Source of the DNA: Mycobacterium sp. SM1
GTDB taxonomy: Bacteria; Actinomycetota; Actinomycetes; Mycobacteriales; Mycobacteriaceae
Direction: 5' to 3'
NCBI RefSeq assembly: GCF_018361265.1
Contig: NZ_JAFLNH010000001.1
Location: forward strand, 1,612,001-1,676,000
DNA: 64,000 nt
The notes beneath the pieces were generated by a model, which searched no databases, was not told where the DNA came from, and worked only from the letters and a program-made list of their open reading frames with translations. Positions 52,741 through 61,900 of this stretch are shown here, in pieces. Position 1 is the stretch's first letter; the number at the start of each line of letters is the position of its first letter. Both the position numbers and the translations under genes were made by a program.

Positions 52741-54162
52741 CTACGCATCGGCCCGGGCTGGTTCCAAGCGCATTGGCAGGGTGGCGGCGCCCCGAACCGG
52801 GCCACGCGCATACCTCCCCCACGTCAGCGCCGAGGCGGCGACATAGAACGAGATGAAAACCCCGAACGCACCGGTCGCCGAGCCGCTGATCAGATAGGAC
52901 TGCCGCAGTGCCATGTTGATGCCGACGCCACCGAGGGCGCCGACGGCCGAGGCGAACCCGATCAGTGCCCCGGACGTGGCTCGAGACCAGTGCTGGCGCT
53001 CGTCCTCGCTGACACCCAGCGACCGGCTGCGCGCCTCGAAGATCGAGGGGATCATCTTGTACACCGATCCATTGCCGATCCCGGACAAGACGAACAGCGC
53101 GACGAAGCCGACGACATAGCCGATCATGGTGGCCGCGGTGGTATCCCCCCGGCTGTGGTCATGGTGCGCACTGACACCCACCAGCACACCGGCCGCCAGG
53201 ATCATCCCGACGAACACCGCCAGGGTGACGCGACCGCCACCAACACGGTCGGCCAGTTTTCCGCCGTATACCCGGGTCAGCGACCCGAGCAGCGGGCCTA
53301 GGAACGCGACCTGCGCGGCGTGCAGCGCCGCCTGGGTGGTGGCCTGCCCGCCGGCGACAAAGGTGATCTGCAGCACCTGGCCGAACGCGAACGAGAACCC
53401 GATGAATGAGCCGAAGGTGCCGATGTACAGTAGCGAGATCACCCAGGTGTCGCTCACCGAGAGCATCGACCTCATGGCGCTGAGGTCGATCTTGTGCTGC
53501 TCGAGGTTGTCCATGAACACCGCAGCCCCGAGGCCGGCAATGACCAGCAACACCAGATAGATCGCGCAGACCCAGTAGGGCGCCCGGTTTCCCGCGACGG
53601 CGATCAGCAGCAGAGCGACGACCTGGACCACCGCGACGCCGATGTTGCCGCCGCCGGCGTTGAGCCCCAGCGCCCAGCCCTTGAGCCGCTGCGGATAGAA
53701 CGCGTTGATGTTCGTCATCGACGACGCGAAATTCCCGCCACCGAGCCCGGCCAGCGCCGCGCACACCAGATACGGCCACAGCGGCAGGCCGGGGTGCGCC
53801 AGCAGCCACAGCGTGCCAACCGTGGGGATCAGCAGCACGAACGCCGAGAACATGGTCCAGTTACGGCCACCGAACGTTGCGGTGGCCACCGTGTACGGAA
53901 TGCGCAGGACGGCCCCGACCAGCGACGCGGTAGCGCCCAGCAGGAACTTGTCGGCGGCGGAGAACCCGTACACCGCTTGGGGCATGAAAAGCACCATCAC
54001 CGACCAGATCGACCAGATCGAAAAGCCGACATGCTCGGCGATGACCGACCAGGCCAGGTTGCGCCGGGCGATGTCCTTGTTACCGGACTCCCAGGCCTGG
54101 ATGTCCTCGGGATCCCAGTTCGAGATGCGATGCGTGCGAGCGGTGAGTCTGGCGATTGACAC
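52741..54162 (-). CDS. narK3: NarK3-like nitrate/nitrite transporter (MFS)
   Basis: 473 residues with twelve hydrophobic helices. Nitrate signature 1 is GLGGGNFASSMTNINAFYP and signature 2 GIGNGSVYKMIPSIF, as in NarK proteins that import nitrate or export nitrite. The length is close to Rv0261c (469 aa). It lies between cbiX and the NnaR-type regulator gene in the same direction; in M. tuberculosis the regulator lies between cbiX and narK3 (from memory), so the order differs. The N-terminal 30 residues are hydrophilic, with the cytoplasmic DIQAWESGN segment common in NarK3. Confidence 0.88.
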   Translation of the reverse strand: MSIARLTARTHRISNWDPEDIQAWESGNKDIARRNLAWSVIAEHVGFSIWSIWSVMVLFMPQAVYGFSAADKFLLGATASLVGAVLRIPYTVATATFGGRNWTMFSAFVLLIPTVGTLWLLAHPGLPLWPYLVCAALAGLGGGNFASSMTNINAFYPQRLKGWALGLNAGGGNIGVAVVQVVALLLIAVAGNRAPYWVCAIYLVLLVIAGLGAAVFMDNLEQHKIDLSAMRSMLSVSDTWVISLLYIGTFGSFIGFSFAFGQVLQITFVAGGQATTQAALHAAQVAFLGPLLGSLTRVYGGKLADRVGGGRVTLAVFVGMILAAGVLVGVSAHHDHSRGDTTAATMIGYVVGFVALFVLSGIGNGSVYKMIPSIFEARSRSLGVSEDERQHWSRATSGALIGFASAVGALGGVGINMALRQSYLISGSATGAFGVFISFYVAASALTWGRYARGPVRGAATLPMRLEPARADA

Positions 54163-54336
54163 GCGCTCACGCTAGCGGCCTGTTGTTACCCCAAGCGGCA
54201 GCCGAGGATGACCCGGGTGTGAAATCGCGCTCACCGCCACCAAGGGGGTGGGTGAGATTCCGGCTCGGCCACCGTGATTGGGCTCATCCCGCTCCCGGGC
54301 GCGGCCAGCCCAGAGCTGTCGGCCCGCGCCAGGACG

Positions 54337-55494
54337 TCAACCGTGTGGATGGCATTCCGCCGGGTCGATCGCCAGCCGGTAGCCGCGCTTGACAACGGTT
54401 TGGACCACACGCGGCGTGCCCAGCGCCGCCCGCAGCCTGGTCATCGCGGTCTCCACCGCATGCGTATCAGCGCCGCCCCCGGGCAGCTGCGCGAGAAGCT
54501 CCTCCCGGGAGACCACCCAGCCGGGCTTCACCATCAACCGCCGGAGCACCGCCATCCCGGCCGGCGGCACCGCCCGGATGTCGCCGTCGACCGCCACGGT
54601 TGTTCTGCGCACGCTGATGTGATGTCCGCCCGCGGTGAAATAGCGCGCGCGGCGCGGGACCTCGTCAGCAATCAAGCGGGCGAGCGCGCCCAGCCGGTAG
54701 CGCTCGGGGTGTACGCTCGGAATGCCCAGCCGGCTGAGCGGCGAGGACGTGACCGGGCCCACGCAGATGGCCGCCACGGACTCGCGCATCGCCGCGATCA
54801 GCTCAGCCATACAGCCAAGCGCCTTGGCCCGCTGCAGCATTGACGCGACGGCCGGGGCACTGGTGAAGCTCACCGCATCGATATCGCCGGGGACAATCAT
54901 CGTGATCAGCTGATCCATCGGCCGGGTGTCCTCGGGTTGCGTCCAGCGGTAGACGGGCACCTTGATGACGCGGGCTCCCGCGAAGCTCAGGGCTTCGCAA
55001 ATGTCAGCGTTGGGTTCCCACTCCGAGGCCGCGCCGTGCAGTTGGACCGCGACGCGCATTCCGGCCGCGCCGTCGGCCAGCAGCCGGTCGAGCACCTCCC
55101 GCGAGGCCTCAGACTCCGGACTCCACTCCTCGCAGAGCCCGGCCTGGCGGACCGCCCCGCGCGCCTTGGGACCCCGCGCGAGGATGCGCGTCGACGCGAG
55201 CGCGGCGATCAGATCATCGGCAACGTCCCAGCCGTGCGCGGCCTCGATCCAGCCACGGAAGCCGATGCCGGTGGTCACCACGACCACGTCGGGGGGCTCC
55301 TGGATGAGCAGCGCTGTGACACGCTGCAATTCGACGTCGTCGACCAGTGGGATGATCCGGATCGCCGGGGCGTGCACGACGGTGGCGCCCCGGCGCTCCA
55401 GCAGCGTGATGAGTTCTTCCGACCGTCGCGCCGCCGTCACCCCGATGGTGAATCCCGCCAGTGGCCCGGTTGCGGGCGATTTGAACGATTCCAT
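54337..55494 (-). CDS. nnaR: NnaR, HemD-like/winged-helix regulator of nitrate-nitrite assimilation
   Basis: 385 residues. The N-terminal ~260 residues resemble uroporphyrinogen-III synthase (ITLLERRGATVVHAPAIRIIP, ILARGPKARGAVR, DAVSFTSAPAVASML); the C-terminal ~90 residues are an OmpR-type winged helix ending VVQTVVKRGYRLA. The fusion corresponds to Rv0260c and M. smegmatis NnaR (MSMEG_0432), which activates nitrate/nitrite assimilation genes together with GlnR. Synthase activity is doubtful. Its position between narK3 and narGHJI supports regulation of this block. Confidence 0.85.
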   Translation of the reverse strand: MESFKSPATGPLAGFTIGVTAARRSEELITLLERRGATVVHAPAIRIIPLVDDVELQRVTALLIQEPPDVVVVTTGIGFRGWIEAAHGWDVADDLIAALASTRILARGPKARGAVRQAGLCEEWSPESEASREVLDRLLADGAAGMRVAVQLHGAASEWEPNADICEALSFAGARVIKVPVYRWTQPEDTRPMDQLITMIVPGDIDAVSFTSAPAVASMLQRAKALGCMAELIAAMRESVAAICVGPVTSSPLSRLGIPSVHPERYRLGALARLIADEVPRRARYFTAGGHHISVRRTTVAVDGDIRAVPPAGMAVLRRLMVKPGWVVSREELLAQLPGGGADTHAVETAMTRLRAALGTPRVVQTVVKRGYRLAIDPAECHPHG

Positions 55495-55497
55495 CGA

Positions 55498-55878
55498 TCA
55501 CCACCCCGTCAGAGCGTCAACAAAGGCGGCGTGAGCGGCTCCGGGCAGCGACCCGGCGACCCCCGGTGCACGCTGCGACAACACAGGCCGCATGCCGTCG
55601 GCACGGCAGACCCGCGTGGCCCCACGCGGCCGGCCGGTAAGCACAAACACGGGTTGCTCCTCCCAGTGGTGATAAGTGAACCCCCGCCGTGTTGCCCGGA
55701 CGTTAAGCCGATCTTTCCGGCTTGTCACCGCGCCCGGGCGGACCCGGCCCGTCGGCACCCGCTGCACGCCGCCATCGCCGAACGTCACGGCCAAGCCGAC
55801 CACCTGCGGCCACGCCGGCCGCCGGGGCGGTGCGGCCGGGATGCAGCCGCGCGGCACTCGGCGGCGCCAACCGGACAT
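55498..55878 (-). CDS. Hypothetical protein, possibly coupled to narI
   Basis: 126 residues if real: MSGWRRRVPRGC... with FTYHHWEEQPVFVLTGRPRG in the middle; arginine-rich and proline-rich, with no recognised family. Its ATG overlaps the narI stop in a TGATG arrangement, which favours translation after narI, and it fills the gap before nnaR (start 3 bases later). Composition is unusual and it could be a spurious frame. Conservation in related species was not available to test. Confidence 0.35.
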   Translation of the reverse strand: MSGWRRRVPRGCIPAAPPRRPAWPQVVGLAVTFGDGGVQRVPTGRVRPGAVTSRKDRLNVRATRRGFTYHHWEEQPVFVLTGRPRGATRVCRADGMRPVLSQRAPGVAGSLPGAAHAAFVDALTGW

Positions 55879-56621
55879 CAAAGCCAGCGACTGCGCGCAG
55901 GCGGAGCTTGGGGCACGGCCCAGGCTTTCGCATAGCGATCCCTAGGTGTCTTCCGCGGATCGTGGCTGCGATAAATCAGGTATGGCCGCAGCAGGTATCC
56001 GGCCGGTGCGCTGAACATATGCACCAGGCGGGTATATGGCCAAATACCCAGCAGTGCCAGAACGATCAGGGCATGCGCTTGAAACGTCCACGGCGCATGC
56101 GTCATCAGCTCCGGCGCGGGGTGCGGCGAAAACAGGCTCCGGAACCACGGCGAGACGGTCTCGCGGTAGTTGTAGGTGGCGAACACGTTGGTCAGCGTGT
56201 TGAGCATCCCGGTCAGCAGCGCGCCCACCAGCAGCAGGTACATCGCCTTGTCGCTGCGGGTGGTCGCCCGGCGCACCGCAGGCACCGTGATACGCCGGTA
56301 CAGCAGGATTCCCAGCCCGGCCACCACCGCAAATCCCGCGAGCGAGCCCAGCGCAACGGCCATCAAGTGGTAAACCGGTTCCCCGATTCCGGCCGCCGAC
56401 GTCCAGGATTGCGGAATGAGCAGGCCGACGACATGGCCGCCGAACACGCCGAGCAGGCCGAAGTGGAACATTGGGCTGCCCAACCGCAGCAGCCGGCTCT
56501 CATAGATTTGGGAAGATCGCGTGGTCCAGCCGAACTGATCGGTGTGGTAGCGCCAGATATGGCCTAGCACAAACGATGTGAGCGCGACATACGGCGCGAT
56601 CATCCACAGGGCTCCGGTCAC
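55878..56621 (-). CDS. narI: NarI, nitrate reductase gamma subunit (cytochrome b)
   Basis: 247 residues with five hydrophobic helices. The haem-ligand histidines are in PMFHFGLLGVFGGHVVG, HLMAVALGSLAGF and FQAHALIVLALL, with a further HMFSAPAGYL at the end, as in NarI. It binds two b haems, oxidises menaquinol and passes electrons to NarH. It overlaps narJ by 4 bases (ATGA). The last gene of narGHJI. Confidence 0.9.
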   Translation of the reverse strand: MTGALWMIAPYVALTSFVLGHIWRYHTDQFGWTTRSSQIYESRLLRLGSPMFHFGLLGVFGGHVVGLLIPQSWTSAAGIGEPVYHLMAVALGSLAGFAVVAGLGILLYRRITVPAVRRATTRSDKAMYLLLVGALLTGMLNTLTNVFATYNYRETVSPWFRSLFSPHPAPELMTHAPWTFQAHALIVLALLGIWPYTRLVHMFSAPAGYLLRPYLIYRSHDPRKTPRDRYAKAWAVPQAPPARSRWL

Positions 56622-57316
56622 CGTCGGCCTTCCACCGTGGGCGGACCCATCGTGAACGCGTCCAGCCCGACGTCCTCGTCCGGCGGGCCCTGGGCGGCCA
56701 GCTGGGCGATGCGGCGGCGGTCGGCGGCGCTAATCGGCGGCAGCGTCGCCACGACCGCGGCCACCACAGCGGCGTAGGGAGAGCCGCTGTCCAGCAGGGA
56801 TAGTCGCAACAACTCGAGAACCGCGACATGCTCGGCGAGTAACCGCATCCCCTGAACGGGGTCGATGGTAGCGGCGAACTCGAGAACCAGCGGCAGGTAG
56901 TCGGGCAGTTCATCCTCGCCGGGCGGTGTCCCGGCCTGGCGGTAGGAGTGCTTGAACCGCAGCAGTGCGACGCCGCGCTTGCGGGTGTCCCCGTAGGCGT
57001 AGTACGTCAGGTGCAGGCTCGCGCGGCGGCGCATGTCGAACGTCTCGACGTAGCGGGCGGCGAGCCGCAGCGGATCCACATCGCCGAATTCCGCCAGGAA
57101 CTCGAGTAGCGGCTCGCCCACCGATGTGGGTAGCTCCATTGCCGCAGCCCTGAGTTGATCGAGCAACTGGAGCGTCTGCGCGCCGGGGTAGTCCAGCAGC
57201 AGCGCGGCGATACGCCACACCAGTCGTTGCTGCCGCCCGGACAGCCGGGCGCCGTCGCCGGCCGCCCGGCGGGTCAGCGCCGGCCTCTTCATTGCCCGCT
57301 CATTTAGCCCGCTCAT
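56618..57316 (-). CDS. narJ: NarJ, nitrate reductase assembly chaperone
   Basis: 232 residues from ATG 57316, or 224 from ATG 57292 (MKRPALTRR). It is helical, with LHLTYYAYGDTRKRG (NarJ family motif) and LPLVLEFAATIDPVQGMRLLAEH. The TorD/NarJ family binds the NarG N-terminus until the molybdenum cofactor is inserted. It starts inside a 13-bp tandem repeat that also holds the narH stop. It overlaps narI by 4 bases. Confidence 0.85.
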   Translation of the reverse strand: MSGLNERAMKRPALTRRAAGDGARLSGRQQRLVWRIAALLLDYPGAQTLQLLDQLRAAAMELPTSVGEPLLEFLAEFGDVDPLRLAARYVETFDMRRRASLHLTYYAYGDTRKRGVALLRFKHSYRQAGTPPGEDELPDYLPLVLEFAATIDPVQGMRLLAEHVAVLELLRLSLLDSGSPYAAVVAAVVATLPPISAADRRRIAQLAAQGPPDEDVGLDAFTMGPPTVEGRR

Positions 57317-57332
57317 TTAGCCAGCTCATTTC
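57294..57332. repeat. Three 13-bp repeats at the narH-narJ junction
   Basis: GCCCGCTCATTTA occurs at 57294 and 57307, and GCCAGCTCATTTC at 57320. On the minus strand every unit contains ATGAG, so the narH stop (TGA) and potential narJ starts recur every 13 bases. Because 13 is not a multiple of 3, each unit's ATG is in a different frame; only the one at 57316 opens narJ. Confidence 0.85.
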
Positions 57333-58921
57333 GCCGGCACCAGGCCCTCGGTGCTCTTGCCGTCCCAGGTGAGCAGGTTGATCCCTGAGGGTTTGCCTTC
57401 TGCGGCAGCCCCATTGGTTGCGGCGAGGTGGAATGTGTCGGCCATGGCGTCAAACGCCGTCATCCCCGGCTTGCCGTCACCGTCGAGGCTGCATCCGCTG
57501 CCCAGCGCGTCGAGGCGGTGCGCGGCCGATCCGGCGCCGTTAGGGATCACGTAGCGGTCGGCGTACTTGGCGATCGCCAGCAGCCGGTACATCGACTCGA
57601 TTTGCTCGCCGCTGAGCCCAACCGAGGCCGGGATCGCGCCGTCGAAATCCTCTCCTAGATTCGCGGCGCGCATATAGCAGCGCATCGCCGCGAGCCGTTG
57701 CAGCGCAGCGCGAACCGGTCCGACGTCACCGGCGGTGAACAGCTCCGCCAGATACTCGAGGGGAACACGCAGCGCGTCGATGGCACCGAAGAGGTTATTG
57801 GTGTTCTCCCCGTCGTGGCCGGTTTCGGCGAGAATGTCGACGACCGGGGACAGCGGCGGGATGTACCAGACCATCGGCATGGTGCGGTACTCCGGGTGCA
57901 AGGGGAGCGCCAGCTGGTAGTCGACGATGAGCCGGTATACCGGCGAATTCCGCGCGGCCTGGATCCATTCGCCCGAGATCCCGGCGCGCTGCGCCTCCGC
58001 GACCACCCGAGGGTTGTGTGGATTCAACAACACGCCCAGCTGGGCCGGGTACAGGTCCCTCTCGTCGCGCACCGACGCCGCGGCCGCCACCGCATCGGCG
58101 TCGTATAACAGCACCCCGATGTAGCGCAACCGGCCGACACAGGTTTCCGAACACACGGTCGGGATGCCCACCTCGACACGCGGGTAACAGAACGTGCACT
58201 TCTCGGCCTTGCCGGTCTGGTGGTTGAAGTAGATCTTCTTGTACGGGCAGCCCGTGACGCATTGCCGCCACCCGCGGCAGCGGTCCTGATCGACCAGCAC
58301 GATGCCGTCCTCGCTGCGCTTGTAGATTGCGCCGGACGGGCATGACGCCACGCATGCGGGGTTGAGGCAGTGCTCGCAGATGCGCGGCAGGTAGAACATG
58401 AAGGTCCGCTCGAATGCGAGCTTCACTTTCTCGGACACCTTGGCCAGCAGCGGGTCGCGGCCAACCTGGTCAGGCCCCCCGCCGAGGTCGTCATCCCAGT
58501 TTGCGCCCCAGCTCACCGTGGTGTCTTCACCGGTAATGAGGGACTTGGGACGGGCCACCGGCGTGGTGTCCATCGCCGGCGCAGACAGCAGGTTGTCGTA
58601 GTCATAGGTCCACGGCTCGTAGTAGTCGGTCACCGTGGGCAGGTCGGGGTTGGCGAAGATGTTGAGCAAGCGCTTCCCGCGGGATCCCGACTTCAGCGTG
58701 AGCTTGCCGCGCTTGCTCAGCGTCCAGCCGCCCCGCCACTTCTCCTGATCTTGGTATTGACGCGGATATCCTTGCCCGGGACGGGTTTCCACGTTGTTGA
58801 ACCACGCGTATTCCACACCGGCGCGGTTGGTCCAGGCCTGCTTGCACGTGACGCTACAGGTGTGGCATCCGATGCATTTGTCAAGGTTCATCACCATCGC
58901 GAGCTGCGCCATGACTTTCAT
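57326..58921 (-). CDS. narH: NarH, nitrate reductase beta subunit
   Basis: 531 residues. N-terminal cluster motif C16-x2-C19-x2-C22-x3-C26 (CIGCHTCSVTC); a second group RICEHCLNPACVASCP; the [3Fe-4S] motif CRGWRQCVTGCPYKK with Trp in place of a Cys; and CTFCYPRVE..CSETCVG. These bind three [4Fe-4S] and one [3Fe-4S] clusters and transfer electrons from NarI to NarG. ATG 58921 follows the narG stop by 2 bases. Normal family length. Confidence 0.92.
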   Translation of the reverse strand: MKVMAQLAMVMNLDKCIGCHTCSVTCKQAWTNRAGVEYAWFNNVETRPGQGYPRQYQDQEKWRGGWTLSKRGKLTLKSGSRGKRLLNIFANPDLPTVTDYYEPWTYDYDNLLSAPAMDTTPVARPKSLITGEDTTVSWGANWDDDLGGGPDQVGRDPLLAKVSEKVKLAFERTFMFYLPRICEHCLNPACVASCPSGAIYKRSEDGIVLVDQDRCRGWRQCVTGCPYKKIYFNHQTGKAEKCTFCYPRVEVGIPTVCSETCVGRLRYIGVLLYDADAVAAAASVRDERDLYPAQLGVLLNPHNPRVVAEAQRAGISGEWIQAARNSPVYRLIVDYQLALPLHPEYRTMPMVWYIPPLSPVVDILAETGHDGENTNNLFGAIDALRVPLEYLAELFTAGDVGPVRAALQRLAAMRCYMRAANLGEDFDGAIPASVGLSGEQIESMYRLLAIAKYADRYVIPNGAGSAAHRLDALGSGCSLDGDGKPGMTAFDAMADTFHLAATNGAAAEGKPSGINLLTWDGKSTEGLVPAK

Positions 58922-58923
58922 CG

Positions 58924-61900
58924 TCAGTACTCCACTTCTTGCGAGCGCCGCCGGATCGTGGTGACCTCGTCACGCTGGTTTCCGGTGGGGCCGTGGTAGT
59001 TCAGCGCGAAGGACTGCTGGGCGTAGCCCCCGATCAGATGGGACGGCTTGATCATGATCCGGGTCAGCGCGTTGTGCACCCCGCCGCGTTTGCCGGTCTT
59101 CTCGGCACGGGGCACGTCCACCACCTTGTCCTGTGCGTGGTACATGAACACCAGACCCTCAGGCATCCGGTGGCTGACGATCGCCCGCGCTGTCACCACA
59201 CCGTTGCGGTTGGCGCATTCGATCCAGTCATTATCCTTGACGCCGATCTTCGCCGCGTCTATATCTGACATCCAAATCGCCTGCCCACCACGGGAAAGCG
59301 TGAGCATATGCAGGTTGTCCTGATATGTGGAGTGGATGGACCACTTGGAATGCGGTGTCAGATACCGCACCGTGATCCCGCCGCGGCCATCGCCGACCTT
59401 CGGCTCGCCGAAGAGCGCCGTCATGTCCAGCGGCGGACGAAAGATCGGCAGTTGTTCGCCGAGTTCGCTCATCCAGTCGTGGTCGAGGTAGAAATGCTGG
59501 CGCCCAGTCAGGGTGTGCCACGGCTTGAGCCGTTCGGTGTTGATCGTGAACGGCGAATACCTTCGACCCCCGGTCTCCGAACCGGACCACTCCGGCGACG
59601 TGCCCACCGGCACCGGCCGGGACTGTGTGTCGGCGAAGCTGACCCGTCGTCCTTCGTTCTCCTTCGCGAGGTCGGCGAGCTGGGTGCCGGTGCGCCGCTG
59701 CAGCGCCTCGAAACCCTGCACGGCAAGCCGGCCGTTCGTCGTTCCGGACAACGCCAGGATCGCCTCGGCAACGTGAATGTCCTTGGCCAGCGACGGCCGT
59801 CCCGCCGCCACCCCGCTGACCACCGCACCGTTCACGCCCCGCAGATATTGGACCTCCGCCTCGGGGTGCGTGGTGACGCCCTTGACCGTTAAGCCGACCG
59901 TGTCGACCATCGGACCCAGCGCCGCCATCTGCTCGGCGACCGCCGGGTAGTCGCGTTCCACCACGACCAGGTGCGGCATCGTCTTACCCGGAATAGGTTC
60001 GCACTCACCGGCTTTCCAGTCCAGCACACGCCCGCCCGGCTGTGCGGTGGCGTCAACGCTGTCGTGCTGCAGCGGTACCGCGACGATGTCGGTGCGCGTG
60101 CCGAGGTGCTTCTCGGCGAGCCAGGAGAAGCCACGTGCGATCCGGTGAAACGCCTCGAAGTCGGTTTTGGCTTCCCATGGCGGCGAGATCGCCGGCGAGA
60201 ACGCGTGCACGAACGGGTGCATGTCCGTGCTGGACAGGTCGTGCTTCTCGTACCAGGTGGCCGCGGGCAGCACGATGTCAGAGAACAGCGTGGTACTGGT
60301 ACTGCGGAAGTCTAGCGATAGCAGCAAGTCCAGCTTGCCGATCGGCGCGTCGTCGCGCCAGCGAACCTCTTGCGGGCGTACGCCATCCGCATCGCTTGCG
60401 GCCACGCTGGAATCGGTGCCCAGCAGATGTTTGAGGAAGTACTCGTTGCCCTTCGCCGACGAGCCCAGCAGGTTCGACCGCCACACCGTCAGGCAGCGCG
60501 GAAAGTTCTCCGGCGCATCCGGGTCCTCGCACGCGAACCACAGATGGCCGGTCTTGAGGCCGTCCACGACGTGCGCCGCTGCCTCCTTGCCCAGCCGCGC
60601 TGCCTCGTCGGCCAGATCCAGCGGATTGCGATTGAACGTCGGATAACTCGGCATCCAGCCCAGCCGACTCGCCAGCGCGATGTTGTCGGCCGCGGTTCGC
60701 CCGGCCAGTCGGCCCTGGGCCAGCGGGGAGGCCATCACCTCCGAGGTGAACCGGTCGTAGCGCCACTGGTCGGTCGACAGGTACCAGAACACCGTGCCCT
60801 GCATCTGCCGCGGCGGCCGCTGCCAATCCAACCCGAAAGCCAGCGTCGACCAGCCGGTTACCGGCCGGCATTTCTCCTGCCCGACATAGTGCGCCCAGCC
60901 GCCGCCGTTTACTCCCTGACAACCGGTCAGCATCACCAGCGTGAGGAACGAGCGATAAATCTGGTCGGAATGAAACCAGTGGTTGGTCCCGGCACCCATC
61001 AAGATCATCGATCGGCCACCCGATCGCCGGGCGTTGTCGGCGAATTCCCGTGCGATCCGCTCGGCCGCTACGGCGGGCACACCGGTGATCGGCTCCTGCC
61101 ATGCCGGCGTATATGGCACGGCGGCGTCGTCATAACCCGTCGGCCAGTCACCGGGTAGCCCGTCACGGTGCACACCGTAGTGCGCGAGCAACAGGTCAAA
61201 CACCGTCGTGACCCGGTGTCCGGCGATCACCTTCGTCGGTACGCCGCGCGTCAGCACTCCCGGACGCTCACCGTCGAAGCGGGGCAGTTTCACCGCGGCG
61301 ACGTCGGTGTGGGTGCCGCGCAGGGTGAGCAACGGGTCCACGCCGCACAGGTCGAGGTTCCACTTGCCCTGCCCGGATGCGGTGAACCGGTGTCCCAGCG
61401 AGCCGTTGGGCACCACCGGGCTGCCCTGAGCGTCGAGGAGCACCGTTTTGAATGACCCACCGTCGCCGGTGTCGCCCAGGTCGGCTGCGGTGAGGAATTT
61501 TCCAGGCAGCCAGTCACCGTCACGCTCGGCCAGCGTCACCAGAAACGGCAGATCCGTGTACCTTTTGACATAGTCGGTAAAGTATGCGGTCGCCCGGTCG
61601 ACGAAGAACTCCTTGAGGATTACGTGTCCCATCGACATCGCCAGCGCCGCATCGGTTCCCGGCCGCGCAGGAAGCCACTCGTCGGCGAACTTCGCGCTGT
61701 CCGCATAGTCGGGTGAGACCACGACCACCTTTTGCCCGCGATAACGTGCCTCGGTGATGTAGTGCGCATCGGGCGTCCGGGTCACCGGAACGTTGGAGCC
61801 CCACATGATCAGGTAGCCGGCATCGAACCAGTCGGCCGATTCGGGAACATCGGTCTGATCGCCGAACACCTGCGGTGATGCGACGGGAAGGTCGGCATAC

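Noticed and set aside
54337..55494. A functional uroporphyrinogen-III synthase (HemD)
   Set aside because: Fused to a winged-helix DNA-binding domain and matching NnaR, a regulator; enzymatic activity is not expected.
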